A DNA stretch of 64,000 nucleotides from contig FWCC01000041.1 in NCBI GenBank assembly GCA_900169235.1, positions 1 to 64,000 of the forward strand. The letters are read 5' to 3'. Both the position numbers and the translations under genes were made by a program. The notes below the pieces were generated by a model. It was given only the letters and a program-made list of their open reading frames with translations, did no database searches and was not told the DNA's origin. Numbering within the stretch: the first letter of the stretch is position 1; the number at the start of each line of letters is the position of its first letter. Shown here one piece after another: positions 46,101 through 57,223 of the stretch. The stretch comes from Zarea fungicola. Lineage: Eukaryota; Ascomycota; Sordariomycetes; Hypocreales; Cordycipitaceae.

Positions 46101-49047
46101 CCGGACTAAACCAGATGAAAGGAGCTCTGCGCTCGTCACCGTTTCCAACACATCCGTATCGAATTGGGCGGCCAGCCGAGAGAACAACGCTCTTCCGGCA
46201 GACGGCGAAAGATCGTGCGACGTGCGCTTCAGGTAGAATGACTCTAGCTCATCAGCAAGTTTTCTGAGGTCGTTCATGATAAGGCCAGCCTTAGCCTTCA
46301 TATCACGTCCAGGATCCTCATTTTCGTGAGATTCCAAAAACTTCTTTGCCACCTCGCATATGCGCATCTTTGTGGCGCGGGAATCTGATAAATATCTGCG
46401 CGGAGGAGCAGCTGCTTCAGAAGATGAAGATGACGAGCCGGAGCTTATGGGAGACTCATTGCCGGCGTTTTCGTCCTGACCCTGGTTCTCGACTTCCTCA
46501 TCCTCTTCAGGATTGGCTTCTACTTCTGCTGTGTTTACTTCGTCTCTGTCATGATTGCTTGCTTCTTCTTCTTCTTCTGCATTCACGCCCTCTCCGTCTT
46601 GGCTGCCGTGACCCTGATCAGCCTCGTCATCCTCCCCTTCGGACATTGGTGAGGCCTCTCTGTTAGCGGCTCCACTCTCCTGGTGGCTTGCAAGCTCATC
46701 GGCATTTTCATCAGGAACCTGGGTGGAGAGCTTCTCAATTTCCAAAATGACGCCTTCTCGATATAACTGGTAGCGATATATTCTGTCTAAACGGCTGAGA
46801 AGCAGTTCTGTAGCTTGAAGACCAAGCATCACGAGGCTGGGGTGATCTTGCTGAGAAAGAATAGAAGCAAGGAAAGACGCGTAAGGAACCGGCACAAGAG
46901 CTTCCTCGAGGATCTTCTCGTCAAGATTGGAGAGCATTTTTACTTGCGCCTGCAACACCTTTTGACGAACGCTGAGATTGACAGTGCTAGAAAAAACATC
47001 TGTGAGGGTAGGAAAGATGATCAACGCAAAGCGTCTTACTTCATCTTTACAGCCATTGAGAAGTGAGAGGCGCTTTTCGCTTGAACTCTGGTGACTGCCA
47101 TCGGCTGCTGTAGTGCTTTCACTTGGTTCAGAACTTGGAAGATGAAACTCAACGAAGTCTCCGTAGAGAGGATCTGCATCCTTGGGCAGTCCTGGGAGCA
47201 GTTCGCATATAACGTTCAGCGTTTCGATAATTTGCTCACGGGGCCGATGAATAAGCGCTTGCATAATAACCACACTGTCAAGCTTGGAGGCAACATCTTC
47301 AGTGCCACTTGGAGGAGAAACGCCAGTCAGTATCTGGTATAGTGTCTCGACAACCTGCAGCTGGAACAGCTCCGCAGAGAGTCGCGGACTGGCCCGGGCG
47401 GTAAATGCCAAAACACGTAGGAATTGAGTGTGGATGTTGGATCCAATGAGGTTTGTAGTTCCAGGAACGAGTAAGCGCAAGACAGCGCGGAGCAAATCAA
47501 CGCTGACAAGCTCTTCAAGCTTTGTGGGCTGGTGTTTGAAACTCTCAACAATACCGGACACACAGAGTGACGCTTGTTCAACCACTCGCTGGTCGTTGCT
47601 ATTAAGGACATTCAGCAGAATTGGCATAACGTCTCTCACAACAGGGAATGAATCGTCTGGGATGTTGCGGCAACAATTCGCGGCTGTAGTTACTGCCGTC
47701 CTCTGGGTGCTCGTAGCGAAGAAATCGAGATATGACAGACATGCTGTGAGACCACCCTCACGGACGATGCTGGAGGGGTATTCGACTGAAATCTTTTCAA
47801 GAGTACTCAACGATTGCTCGGCCAAGTCGATGAAGGAAATTTCAAGCAGCTTTTGGCACAAAACAGGCACTGCATTTCCATATACAACATTGGCGACACT
47901 GGCAGGTAGTGCTTCCATCAAATTTGCCAAGCAGCGGCAGGCGAGTAGCATGACCTCCGGGCTCTCTTCCTTGTGCATGAGCTGCACTAACTCCCTTACA
48001 AAAGCGTCTGGGGAGAAATGCCCAGCGAGATTATCCTCATTGGAGACTAAGAGGAGTTCCGAAAGCTCCTGCAGGGCAATTACCTGTACCGAGAGATCAT
48101 CATCGCGAAGGTTATTTAATAGCTCACGTAGGCGAGTTGTCAAGCCTGACATCATTCCTGTAAGAGCTCGAAGAGTATTGGACAGGCCAGCAGCCCCAAA
48201 GGCACTAAACGGATCACTAGAATCACCAAAAGCATTGCCGCCATGGCCATGTTCATCGTCGTCATCATCTTCGTCGTCATCTTCGTCGTCGTCATCGTTG
48301 TCATGACGTTGATCTGGTTCATCGTCATTGCCGTCGTCGCTGTCATCAACTTGGTTCACCGCTTTTGAAGAGTGCTGCTGGGACGTTCCAGTCCCATATC
48401 GGATGTCATCTGTGCCGCTCATGATGATATCTTCATCTGCGACACCCGAAGTAACACGCTTGGATCGTCGAGTCAAAGGGGAAGGCTCTTCGTGGGCATC
48501 TAATAAGTAGTTGAGAAGTCAATAAAAATAGTGCAGAAATCGCATTATAAGAGACACCCACCATTGGCACTCTGAGCAGACTTCTTACTGCGGCTTCTAC
48601 GACTGTTTACGTTGGCTAATGGCGAATGGTCATGCTTGGCATCTTTGGGACCCGTGTCATCACTATCGCTGTCAGCACGATATTCATAATATGCACTATG
48701 ATTGAGTCTTACTTGGACCCGTCCATTGTAACCGGAGCTTTGTGTGTTTGGGGAATATTGATCGGCGCTTTCGTGTTTGCACTGGGAGGCAGAGAAGCCA
48801 CTGCGTCTTCGGGTATCTTTTGCCTCTTAGATCTCCGGTCCGAGGAGCTGGGATGTGCTACAGTAGCAAGTTGCTTGGCTCCTGCAGAGGCTTTTCGTTT
48901 GCGAGGAAGAGGGAGAGGTGCGTCTTGCAGAGTTGTTGAGGAATCGTTAGGTTCTTGGGTCGTTTTCGTTGCGGTTGGAGGTGCCGATGTCTGGGCTACC
49001 TGGCTGGCAGCTTGACGAGCAGACGACCTGGTAATTCTAGGACCCAT
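43136..49047 (-). CDS. UFD4: HECT-type E3 ubiquitin ligase, Ufd4/TRIP12-like
   Basis: E3 ligase of the ubiquitin-fusion-degradation pathway. Predicted 1915 aa. Four exons: 49047-48713, 48668-48562, 48499-43541 and 43482-43136. The N-terminus is basic and low-complexity (MGPRITRSSARQ, PRKRKASAG, SKRQK: likely nuclear signals). A strongly acidic Asp/Glu run follows, then an armadillo-like helical repeat region (about 260-660, FGAAGLSNTLRALTGMMSGL to LLPGLPKDADPLYG). Acidic and Pro-rich linkers follow. The HECT domain covers about the last 380 residues (ILEVEYFEEVGTGLGPTLEFYSTVS). The catalytic cysteine is Cys1882 in SVMTCVNYLKLPDY, codon 43238-43240, encoded by the last exon. All parts are intact. 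Longer than yeast Ufd4, as common in filamentous fungi. Confidence 0.94.
48252..48304 (-). repeat. trinucleotide-like GAT/GAC/GAA tract encoding an acidic run in UFD4
   Basis: The plus strand shows repeated TCN/GTC/ATC triplets. In the UFD4 frame this gives an almost uninterrupted Asp/Glu stretch. It is coding, in frame, and part of exon 3. Confidence 0.85.
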
Positions 49048-51051
49048 GAGCAACTGATTTTCCTCAAGAGTGACGGGAGATTGTTTCTGTGTGGCGCTAC
49101 AATGGCGAGTATAAGAATGGCCTGCACTGGCAGGCAACCTGTAACGAGTGTATAGGAAGCATTTAAATCACCCGCCCAAGGAAGGGGATGATGTAGAGGG
49201 CAGGGCAGGCGACAGTTGGAGAAATGATATGAAGAGTGATTTGCGTATGCTGGTGTCGAAGTTGAGACGTCGAGGTGTTGGGCAAATGTGAGTTTGGATT
49301 TGTTTGAGCAAGAATTAAGCGGGCGTTCTGCGGTCGGTGAGCAACTGCAGAGAAAATCGAGCGGCGTAGGCCAGCAGGTAACAGGCGAGAAAAAAAAATG
49401 CGTGTTGGCGATTGCGGTGGCAGTAGCAGTGGCCGCCAAGTTCAACGGGGGGGCAAAAGGCAGTCATTCAGTGAAATCGGCACTGGCCGAACAGAGCAGG
49501 ACCTCCGAGGCAAGGCATCAGGGAGAGCCAACGTGAGGGCTCGAATTGCACAATACACGGGCAACGAAATAAAGTGCGCCGAAAGGAAATCAGATATCAA
49601 GACAGGGCTTACCTCTGAGGAGCAACTGATGTCACGCGTGCGTTGCTGGTCGGAGCAGTGTCGTCTGAGGAAAGTGGCACTGGGTTATCGCCTGCCAGTG
49701 TTCGTTCTGCCATGCCCGGACTACGCCATTAGTAGATTTGGCGCGGAGCTCGAAGCGGGCAGTAGAGGGTGTGTATTGGCGGTGCGTCCTTTGATGATGA
49801 TAAATATTGTAGGTTAGGGGTGGGCGGTGGGTGGTGGGCGGTGCGGCGGGTAAAGTTGAGGGCTGCTTTCGGGGCGGTTGGGGGAAGAGGATTGGTGTGC
49901 AGTTGTCGTCGTGATGTCTCGCCTCCGGTGTGCGGGTGCGGGCCAGATAGGTACTTAGCTGGATGGTGTGCGGTGGTCAGGTGTCGAGAAGGTACTTTAA
50001 TAATTACCAACAACTAAACGGATGTCGCGCAGTCAAGCGCAATCCATGAGTACCTTGCTACCTAAAGGTACGGGGTGAGGACCTTACCAGTAGTTTGGTG
50101 GACGCAACGGGCGGGCGGCTCAGCGCCTCGCTTTCGTCATACACAGACCACAATGGGCTGGCTTTATTATTAATAATGGAGGGCTTGTCCCAAGTGTTGC
50201 TTGTTGGAATCTGCCTAAGAAAACGGCCTTTGCTGCAGAAAACGCGTGCGGTTATAAAGGAGACAAGAGGTTCAAACTGTATAAAATAATTTTCTATTCT
50301 GGTTGCCGTCGTGCGAAGATGCAGGCTGCTACTTGTCGTTGAGGCGGACAGTTGCTTGTTACCTCTCCGTTACCTGCGTACCTACACCACTGTATGTACC
50401 AACCTAGGTACCTAATGCCACTGGTGGGTGGCCTTGACAGCATGCAACCGATGTAGTGGGTGATATGGGGTTAGCACTACATCTTGTTATTGACATTGGA
50501 CCTTGGCTTCAAAAAATGTACTAAACTGCTGTTCCATCTCTGGGCGGTCCATTCACTGCAACAACGATCACTGTTTCTATGGCAGCACAGGCCATTGGCC
50601 AGTTGGCCTGGTTCCACCTTCGAATCGTACAACTCCGTGCCAAACCAAATCGGCTTCCGCCTCCGGGGGACCTAGTGGGCGTGTTAGTGCCCGCGCAGGC
50701 GTCGCCTCCCTACGAACAGCCACAACAAAAGCAACTGGCACTGGTTTCTTCTCTACGGGTGTAATTGATATTTATTCATTTTGATATTTATCACATCTTT
50801 AATTGGGCTGGACCCTACCTGCATGTATCACTGCATGTGTCACTGAATTTATCAAATCCGCCAGCATCTTATACAAGAGCTTGTCACGCGACCGTTCAGA
50901 AATGCGACTCTGTGGATTCTAGACGCAATACGCAATTATAGTCTCTACGACTCGCTTCTGTCTGTTTAACCTATATTCTATGTTGTTATTGACTTTTTTT
51001 TCTCGGGCGGTGGTGGTCCCTCTTTTGTTTCGTGTTTCGTACATGCAGTAT
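49048..51051. other. 2-kb gene-free stretch, UFD4 promoter and BCKDH 3' region
   Basis: Several short overlapping frames on both strands but none with domain character or splice support. Scattered GTAC words and AGGTACC/TACCT elements lie at about 49950-50080 and 50385-50415. A long leader or non-coding RNA cannot be excluded. Confidence 0.45.
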
Positions 51052-52475
51052 TTATGGCTTCAACGTATCCTTGCCACCATCGTACTCCGTGACATCATAC
51101 TCATCGGGATACTTTTCGATCAAGGCCTTCAGTTCCTGCATCTGAGCCTTGAGACCGGGTGTCAGCTCCTCATAAATGTCCTCAAACATTGTCTTGATTG
51201 CGGGTTTCTTTTCCTTCTCTGCAGCGCTAAACTCCTTCAGAATCTCCTTGCGCAGTACGTCTCTAGCCTCCTTCTCCTTGGCCTCGTCCCAGTAGCCCTT
51301 TGCCTCCATCCACTTGCGCAGGCGTGTGAGTGGGTTGTCGCGTCGTTTCCAATCCTCGACTTCGACGCGCGCACGATAGGCAAACGAGTCATCCGATGTG
51401 CTGTGGTGAGAGACACGGTATGTCATTGCCTCGATGAGGACCGGCTTGCCACCGTCTTGCAAAGCAAGCTCTCGTGCCTTCTTAGTGGCCTCGCGGACGG
51501 CCCAGATGTCGTTGCCGTCAACGCGGATAGTTTCGATACCGTAACCGATACCACGGCTGGCAATACCATCACCACGGTACTGCTCTAGTGTTGGCGTGGA
51601 GATTGCATATCCGTTGTTACGGCAGATAAAGATAACGGGGCATGATCTCGTGGCGGCAATGTTCATGGCCGCGTGGAAATCGCCCTCGCTTGCTGCACCT
51701 TCTCCAAAGAAGACGGCACACACGCGGGCCTTGGACTCGGGGTTCTGCATCTTTTGCAGCTTCAGCGCATATCCAGCGCCAGAAGCCTGGGGCAGCTGAG
51801 TAGCCAAAGGAGATGAGATGGTGTGCTATTATCACTGTTATTAGGTAAAATGTTAACATTGCTAGTCTGAGGAAGTATACGTACCACATTCAATTTCTTG
51901 CTGCCGTAGTGAATTGGCATATTTCTACCCTTACCGGGGTCGTTTTTATTGGAAAATAGTTGTGACATGAATTCCTTGGTGGTGAATCCCCTCTCCTTGA
52001 ACAGACCCTGTTCGCGATATTGGCAGAAGACGACGTCTTCTGGATCCAGCACACTGGATGTTCCCACACTGACTGCCTCCTCGCCAGCGCTGACCATGTA
52101 AAAGCTAAGGCGGCCTTGCCGTTGGGCATCGAACATGATGAGGTCCATGATGGAGATGAATAGCATATCCTTGTACAGTTTGACAACCTGCTCCTCCGAA
52201 GTATCCGGCTCAAATGAGCTGTCGACCACTACACCATGCTGGTCCACGACACGGTACGTGGGCAAGGCCTTGTACGATTCTGGGTTCTCAAAGTTGAGGC
52301 TGTGCGTGAAAGCGCTCTTGAGCGCACCAGGAAACGAGACGAATTCCGAGTTGGGGCGCTGCGAGACGCTGCTGGCGGCGCGCGTTTGCAGAAGGGCGGC
52401 GCTGCGCGACTGGAATCTGGGAACGGAGGCCACGGCCCCGTGCAGCTGTACTCGTTGTAGCATACGAGACTTCAT
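51052..52475 (-). CDS. BCKDHA: branched-chain 2-oxoacid dehydrogenase E1 component, alpha subunit
   Basis: Thiamine-diphosphate-dependent mitochondrial enzyme oxidatively decarboxylating the keto acids of Leu, Ile and Val. Predicted 454 aa. Exons 52475-51885 and 51825-51052, phase 0, donor GTACGT, acceptor TAG. The N-terminus (MKSRMLQRVQLHGAV...) is an Arg-rich presequence with no acids. The TPP-binding motif is GEGAASEGDFHAAMN ending in ICRNNGYAIST. The regulatory phosphorylation loop is YRVSHHSTSDDSFAYR. FYMVSAGEEAVSVGTSSVL and CQYREQG are further family hallmarks. The E1-beta partner is not in this window. Start chosen as the first ATG in this frame. Confidence 0.95.
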
Positions 52476-53084
52476 GACAATTGTGTTGATGTCGTTGCTT
52501 TTTTTCCTGTACACCAGCGACAATGCAAGAAAGCACTTTTGAAGAGTTGCCGCGGACCAGGAATCGAAATTCTGGGGAAAATAGTGTTGCTCGGCTGGTG
52601 GTGGTTGTTTGGGTCGATTGGCGAGCCGAAGCAGAGCGACGTCACTTGAGCCGTCTTAACCCGGAAGCCACCACTAACTAAGCCGGGCGCCGAAAACGTA
52701 GGTGTGTATGGTCGGCGGCCTACAGTACATAAGAACACAAAGCCGGTGTCTTCAGACTCCGCCGCGCTAGAAATAAAATGAGAGCTTGGCCATGATACCC
52801 ATGCATTTCAGGAGGCTAGAAAGCTACCGCTGTGTATGAATAGACACTGAATTACATTGACATTTTTGCATGGAAACACAACGCCAACTTGAACTGAGCG
52901 GTGAATGGGCTGCCAGCTGGCGACAAGTGTTGGCCGGCCACTTTCAGCGTACAAGATAAAAATAAAAATGAAATTGTGCAAGCAGTCAGTCACACAAATC
53001 AGAAGTAGATGGATTGCATCATATCAATTTCGAGATTTGCTGAACAGCCCATGCCTGGCATCCACACCACGTCAGCGTGCCGCA
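52476..53084. other. divergent intergenic
   Basis: Promoter of the E1-alpha gene and upstream of the possible micro-protein and COQ5. No recognisable gene. Confidence 0.5.
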
Positions 53085-53276
53085 ATGACCAGCTCTAGAA
53101 CCGGTCTCATAGTTACCATTCTGGTAGTTCTGACCGTCGTCGGATTCGCGGGGTTTGCCCTGCACTCCTTGACCACCCGTCTAGTTAAAGTTGTCAGGGC
53201 TTCCAACCCAAATGACGAAGAGGCAGAAGACACAAACATTGCAGCCAATTCGGCGGTAGCAGCAACGACGCTGTAG
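53085..53276 (+). CDS. possible 63-aa single-pass membrane micro-protein
   Basis: Not recognised. The frame has ATG in a fair context (CGCAATG), then MTSSRTG, one strong hydrophobic segment (about 8-28, LIVTILVVLTVVGFAGFAL), a short basic stretch (TTRLVKVVRA) and an acidic, Ala-rich tail. This looks like a real single-span membrane protein with the tail on the opposite side, but 63 codons can be open by chance. It lies 397 nt upstream of COQ5 on the same strand, so it could also be a leader feature. Confidence 0.35.
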   Translation: MTSSRTGLIVTILVVLTVVGFAGFALHSLTTRLVKVVRASNPNDEEAEDTNIAANSAVAATTL

Positions 53277-53673
53277 CCGGTGCCTTCCTCAACTAGCACA
53301 GTAAGTATAGTAATAGCTGTCATCGACAGCTAGTCCTGCAGACGTCCGCAGCGAAAATAAGCTCGTCTTCATCACGAAATCTGAAACAGAAAAGCAGCAT
53401 AACCCCCAGAGAGAAGAAGGCACAGCCATCCCAACCCAGACGCTATTTACAGCCCAAGATCTACAGTGCAGCCGATCGAGTGAAGCCAGCTGCTAAAACT
53501 GCATGCCTGGCGTGGAGCCGCCAACCTCAATTGGGAACCAGTGCCAAAATTTCCAGGCACCACAACGCCGAAGCATTTTCTGGGGAGTTGTGGTTCCCAG
53601 ATTGCAAGCCCGGAACTGGACCAGCATCCTCTATCCAAATCGCTCTTTGGAACGGTAATCGATATTGAAAGCG
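53277..53673. other. intergenic, COQ5 promoter
   Basis: 397 nt with only short open frames. No gene or clear site seen. Confidence 0.5.
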
Positions 53674-54705
53674 ATGGCCTCAAGACATGGCCTGCGGGCA
53701 TGCGCCGCTGCAACACGCTGCGCCGCGCGACCCAACAATGTCTTCCACCAACAAATTAGCACAACTGCAACTCGCCGCCACGACCGCAACACGACTGAGC
53801 AAGGCCGCACAACACATTTTGGCTTCGAGACAGTTGATGAAGCCGAAAAGGCAGGACGGGTGGCCGGTGTATTTACCAGCGTGGCCGAATCATATGATAA
53901 GATGAACGACCTCATGTCCTTTGGCGTGCATCGTCTCTGGAAGTATGCTTGAATACCCCTCGCCCTGTCCTTCTCCTTGGGTCGGCAAACCCCCATGATG
54001 GTGACAACATGGCTAACCCATGCGCGTGTTGCTCGTGTGACAAACAGAGATTATTTTGTCTCCTCATTGAACCCCGGTGCCACAACACCCCTTGGCCGCC
54101 CGCAAAAGATCCTCGACGTCGCCGGCGGCACCGGCGACATCGCATTCCGCATGGTCCATCATGCCCACGCCCAAAATGGTAACCCAAACATCCACATCAC
54201 CATATCCGATATCAACCCGGCCATGCTCGAGGTCGGCCGCCAGCGCTCCCTTGAGCTGCCCGCCTCCCACCAGGCTGCTCTGTCCTTCCTCGAGGCCAAC
54301 GCAGAGACCCTGCCGCCCAGTGTCGCCGACAACTCACTCGATCTCTACACCGTCGCCTTTGGCATCCGCAACTTCACCAACATCCCCGCCGCCCTGCGTG
54401 AAGCCCACCGTGTCCTAAAGCCCGGCGGCGTCTTCGCGTGCATGGAGTTCTCCAAGGTCGACAACCCCTTGCTCAACGCAGTATACAAGCAGTGGTCGTT
54501 TAGCGCCATCCCACTCATTGGCCAGCTCGTCGCGGCCGATCGCGACAGCTACCAGTACCTTGTGGAGAGCATCGAAAAATTTCCCACCCAAGAGGTGTTT
54601 AGGGACATGATCAAGGACGCTGGCTTCGATGTGGCAGGCGCGGGCTATGAGAACTTAACCGGCGGCGTCGCCGCCATTCACAAGGGTATCAAGCCTCTGA
54701 AATAA
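53674..54705 (+). CDS. COQ5: ubiquinone biosynthesis C-methyltransferase Coq5
   Basis: SAM-dependent methyltransferase of the mitochondrial coenzyme Q pathway, methylating 2-polyprenyl-6-methoxy-1,4-benzoquinol. Predicted 308 aa. Exons 53674-53942 and 54048-54705, donor GTATGC, acceptor CAG. Joining gives [15 protein letters not shown]. The N-terminus ([20 protein letters not shown]) is a mitochondrial presequence. UbiE/COQ5 family motifs are [26 protein letters not shown] motif [35 protein letters not shown] and a late [14 protein letters not shown]. The preceding in-frame TTG codon is not a likely start. Confidence 0.95.
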
Positions 54706-55181
54706 AGAGGAATATCAGTCCGATGCCCCAATGACTCAGCACAAAGACACAGTTGTATTAATATGGGAGAAAGGTGCCGTGAGATTCCACTAAAGGTATA
54801 TTCCGTGCCATTGCATCTGGCCAAATTTGCTACCTTTGTATAGACTGTAAAAATAGATGGATGCTTAAAATCACTCAAGGAAGTTCATTTGAATAGGAGT
54901 TGCTCTAGTAAATGGATATATGTTCCGATTTTTTTCCTCTTAAACAAAATCTCTCTGTGGCTGAACTCCATACAACTTGGAAAATATTAAGGCAAATCCC
55001 CAATGCCGCCGGCGGAAAATTGTCCGAAGCATCATAAGTAGTACAAGTACCAGGAATCGCCGTCCTATTCTTTTTCCTCCTGACAGAAATAGTACTAAAA
55101 CACGCGCCAAATTCGGTCCTCTTCTACCACCACCATATACCAATTAATTTTCTTCCTTCATCTTACGGGCATTACACTGCT
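54706..55181. other. convergent intergenic
   Basis: Shared 3' region of COQ5 (+) and the DUF2433 gene (-). No gene seen. Confidence 0.5.
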
Positions 55182-57223
55182 TCACTCTGCCGTAGCACCA
55201 GCAGGTGACGATGTGCCTGCTTCGCCCTTCGCCCCGCGACCGCGACCGCCACGGCCGCGGTCACCGCCGCGGCTACCGCGACCACCTCGGCCACCACGGC
55301 CACCACGGATATTGCTTTCAGAGTCACTGGCCCCTCCGGCGCTTCGGTATCCACTGGCACTGCTGCCGCCACGGGCACTGCCTCCCCAGTTTCCAGCACC
55401 ACCACGGGTAGGACCCTTGTTAGTCTCACGAGGTTGAAAGATCTTGACCCATGGTTTGGTGCGGTCTTCCGAGGTGCGTGTCTTGACAGAGTCTGGCAAG
55501 TTATCCATCGCAGCGTCTCGGTCAGTCGTGTTCTTGAACTGAACGACCTTGTTAGAGTTACCCCATTTGTCAATTTTGACGATCTTGGCCTTATCTTCGT
55601 CGTTGAACAGGTCGCGGCACTGCTCCTCAGTGCTAACATTCATGATGAACAGACCAATTATGTCCGAGGGGACAATCTTGGGGGCCGGAGAGGTAACGGG
55701 CTCAATGCCGCCATTGGCAGAAGCAGGAGTCTTCTCAGCATCCTTAGCAGCACCGTTACCGTTGCCCTGGTTGGGCTGTGGAGTCGCTGGTTTAGCAGGG
55801 GTCGCGGTCTTGGTCTGCTGGCTTGGGGCCGCCGGGCGAGAAGTTGGCGCAGCTGAAGCAGGAGGGGGGGTCGGTGCGTTAGCAGATGTAGCGGTGATGG
55901 GCGCAGTAGCAGGAGCGCCAGGCTGCTGCTTAGCCCCTCTATGGGAGAAGTTGAAGCCTTGAGCACGCATCTCCGTACCGATACGACCGTCCTGAATCTC
56001 TAGGACAAGGTAGCCAAAGGCAGCATCGGCCAAGTTGAAGTTCCACATGTTCTTGAAGGCGCTCTCGTCAACTTGCCCCAGAGCAGCATGGCCGCTAACC
56101 GGGCCTCCGAAGGGATTTCCGCCAGCGGCGGTAGTCGGCATTTTCTCAACAATCTGAAGAGCATTCTTCAGCAGGTTCTGTTGAGCTTCGTTTTGCGCAA
56201 TGGCCGGCTCAACCTCACCCTTGACAGTCTCCCAGACATCGTTAAAAGACGCTTTGGAGGCAGCGAGCTTGCCACGGTAGTGATCAAGCGTAGGGTTAAC
56301 ACTGAACTCGTTATAGGAGCTCCCGTAGCGAAAGTGAAGACCAGCTGAGATGGAGAAATCGGCCTTCAGAGCAACAGAGAGCTGATTGAGGATTCCCTCT
56401 CTGGCGGGGGAGGCGTGAGTAATGAAAACGCGGGTCTCAGTTGGATCATAGACTCGATGAGCAGTGTCTACCAATTCGCCCATTTGAAGAAGAGTAGTCC
56501 ACATAGTACCTTGTCCACCAGCGATGGTGGTGCGGCCCTCTCCATTGTCAAAGAGCTTGTGCATAACAACAGCACCGCCAAGACCAAGCAGACGCAGCTT
56601 CACACCTCCAATCTCCAGTAGCATGGATCTGGCCTCGTCGATAATGTGAAGGTTGTGAACCTTGTATTCGGAAGATCGGAATTTTTCAAGTACGCGGACA
56701 TCCTCGCAAGCACCCCAGACAGTGTGTACAGGAACATCGAGCTTGAGCTCGCCGCTGAGGAGCAGAGGAAGCTCAGAGAGGGGTAGCTCGCTCGGTGAGA
56801 ATCGAGACTTGATAGGCCCTGGCCCACCTTGTTGAATGGCCTTCTTGATGGGCTCTGAGATGAGGGGAGAGTACTGAGCAACATGCTTCAGCGTCTTCTC
56901 TACAATTCTGTCGAGGGATGTATCATCGTAGAAGCCGAAATCGCCTGTGTGGATGATATAGTTTGCGCGAGCTTGTTTGGCAAGCTCGTTGAGCGATCGC
57001 AGATTTCCTATTTAACCAACGTCAGCTTTGAGTGCAAGAAAGGCGTGCAAACAGCAGTGGTGCAAGTACCTCGAACGTCAGCAATGCAGAGAACGCGCAT
57101 AGGGCCATTCTGGATGACCCGGCCCTGGTTCGGCAGAAGAGGAGCAGCTCCGGGCTGAGGAACACCGCCGTTCTGGAGGTAGCCCGGGTTGTTGTACGTC
57201 CTAGGCTGGGTCAAGTTAGTCAT
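55182..57223 (-). CDS. DUF2433 metallophosphoesterase-like protein with RNA-binding-like tail
   Basis: Predicted 659 aa. Exons 57223-57070 and 57007-55182, donor GTACTT, acceptor TAG. Joining gives MRVLCIADVRGNLRSLNELAKQ, the start of a calcineurin-like phosphoesterase fold (about 43-310). Motif I reads ADVRGN in place of the usual DxHG-type. IIHTGDFGFYDD supplies a GD motif. VWGACED stands where GNHE/D is expected, and TRVFITHAS supplies a later His. The final GHxH position reads GLHF. Pro/Ala/Gln linkers and an RRM-like segment (about 495-560, DIIGLFIMNVSTEEQCRDLF) follow. The tail is an RGG/GRG box (about 590-645). An ATG at 57313 could extend the start. Function unknown. It could bind RNA. 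Confidence 0.85.

Noticed and set aside
47428..48306. 292-aa antisense frame opposite UFD4
   Set aside because: Poly-Ser end is the complement of the Asp/Glu run, so it is a shadow.
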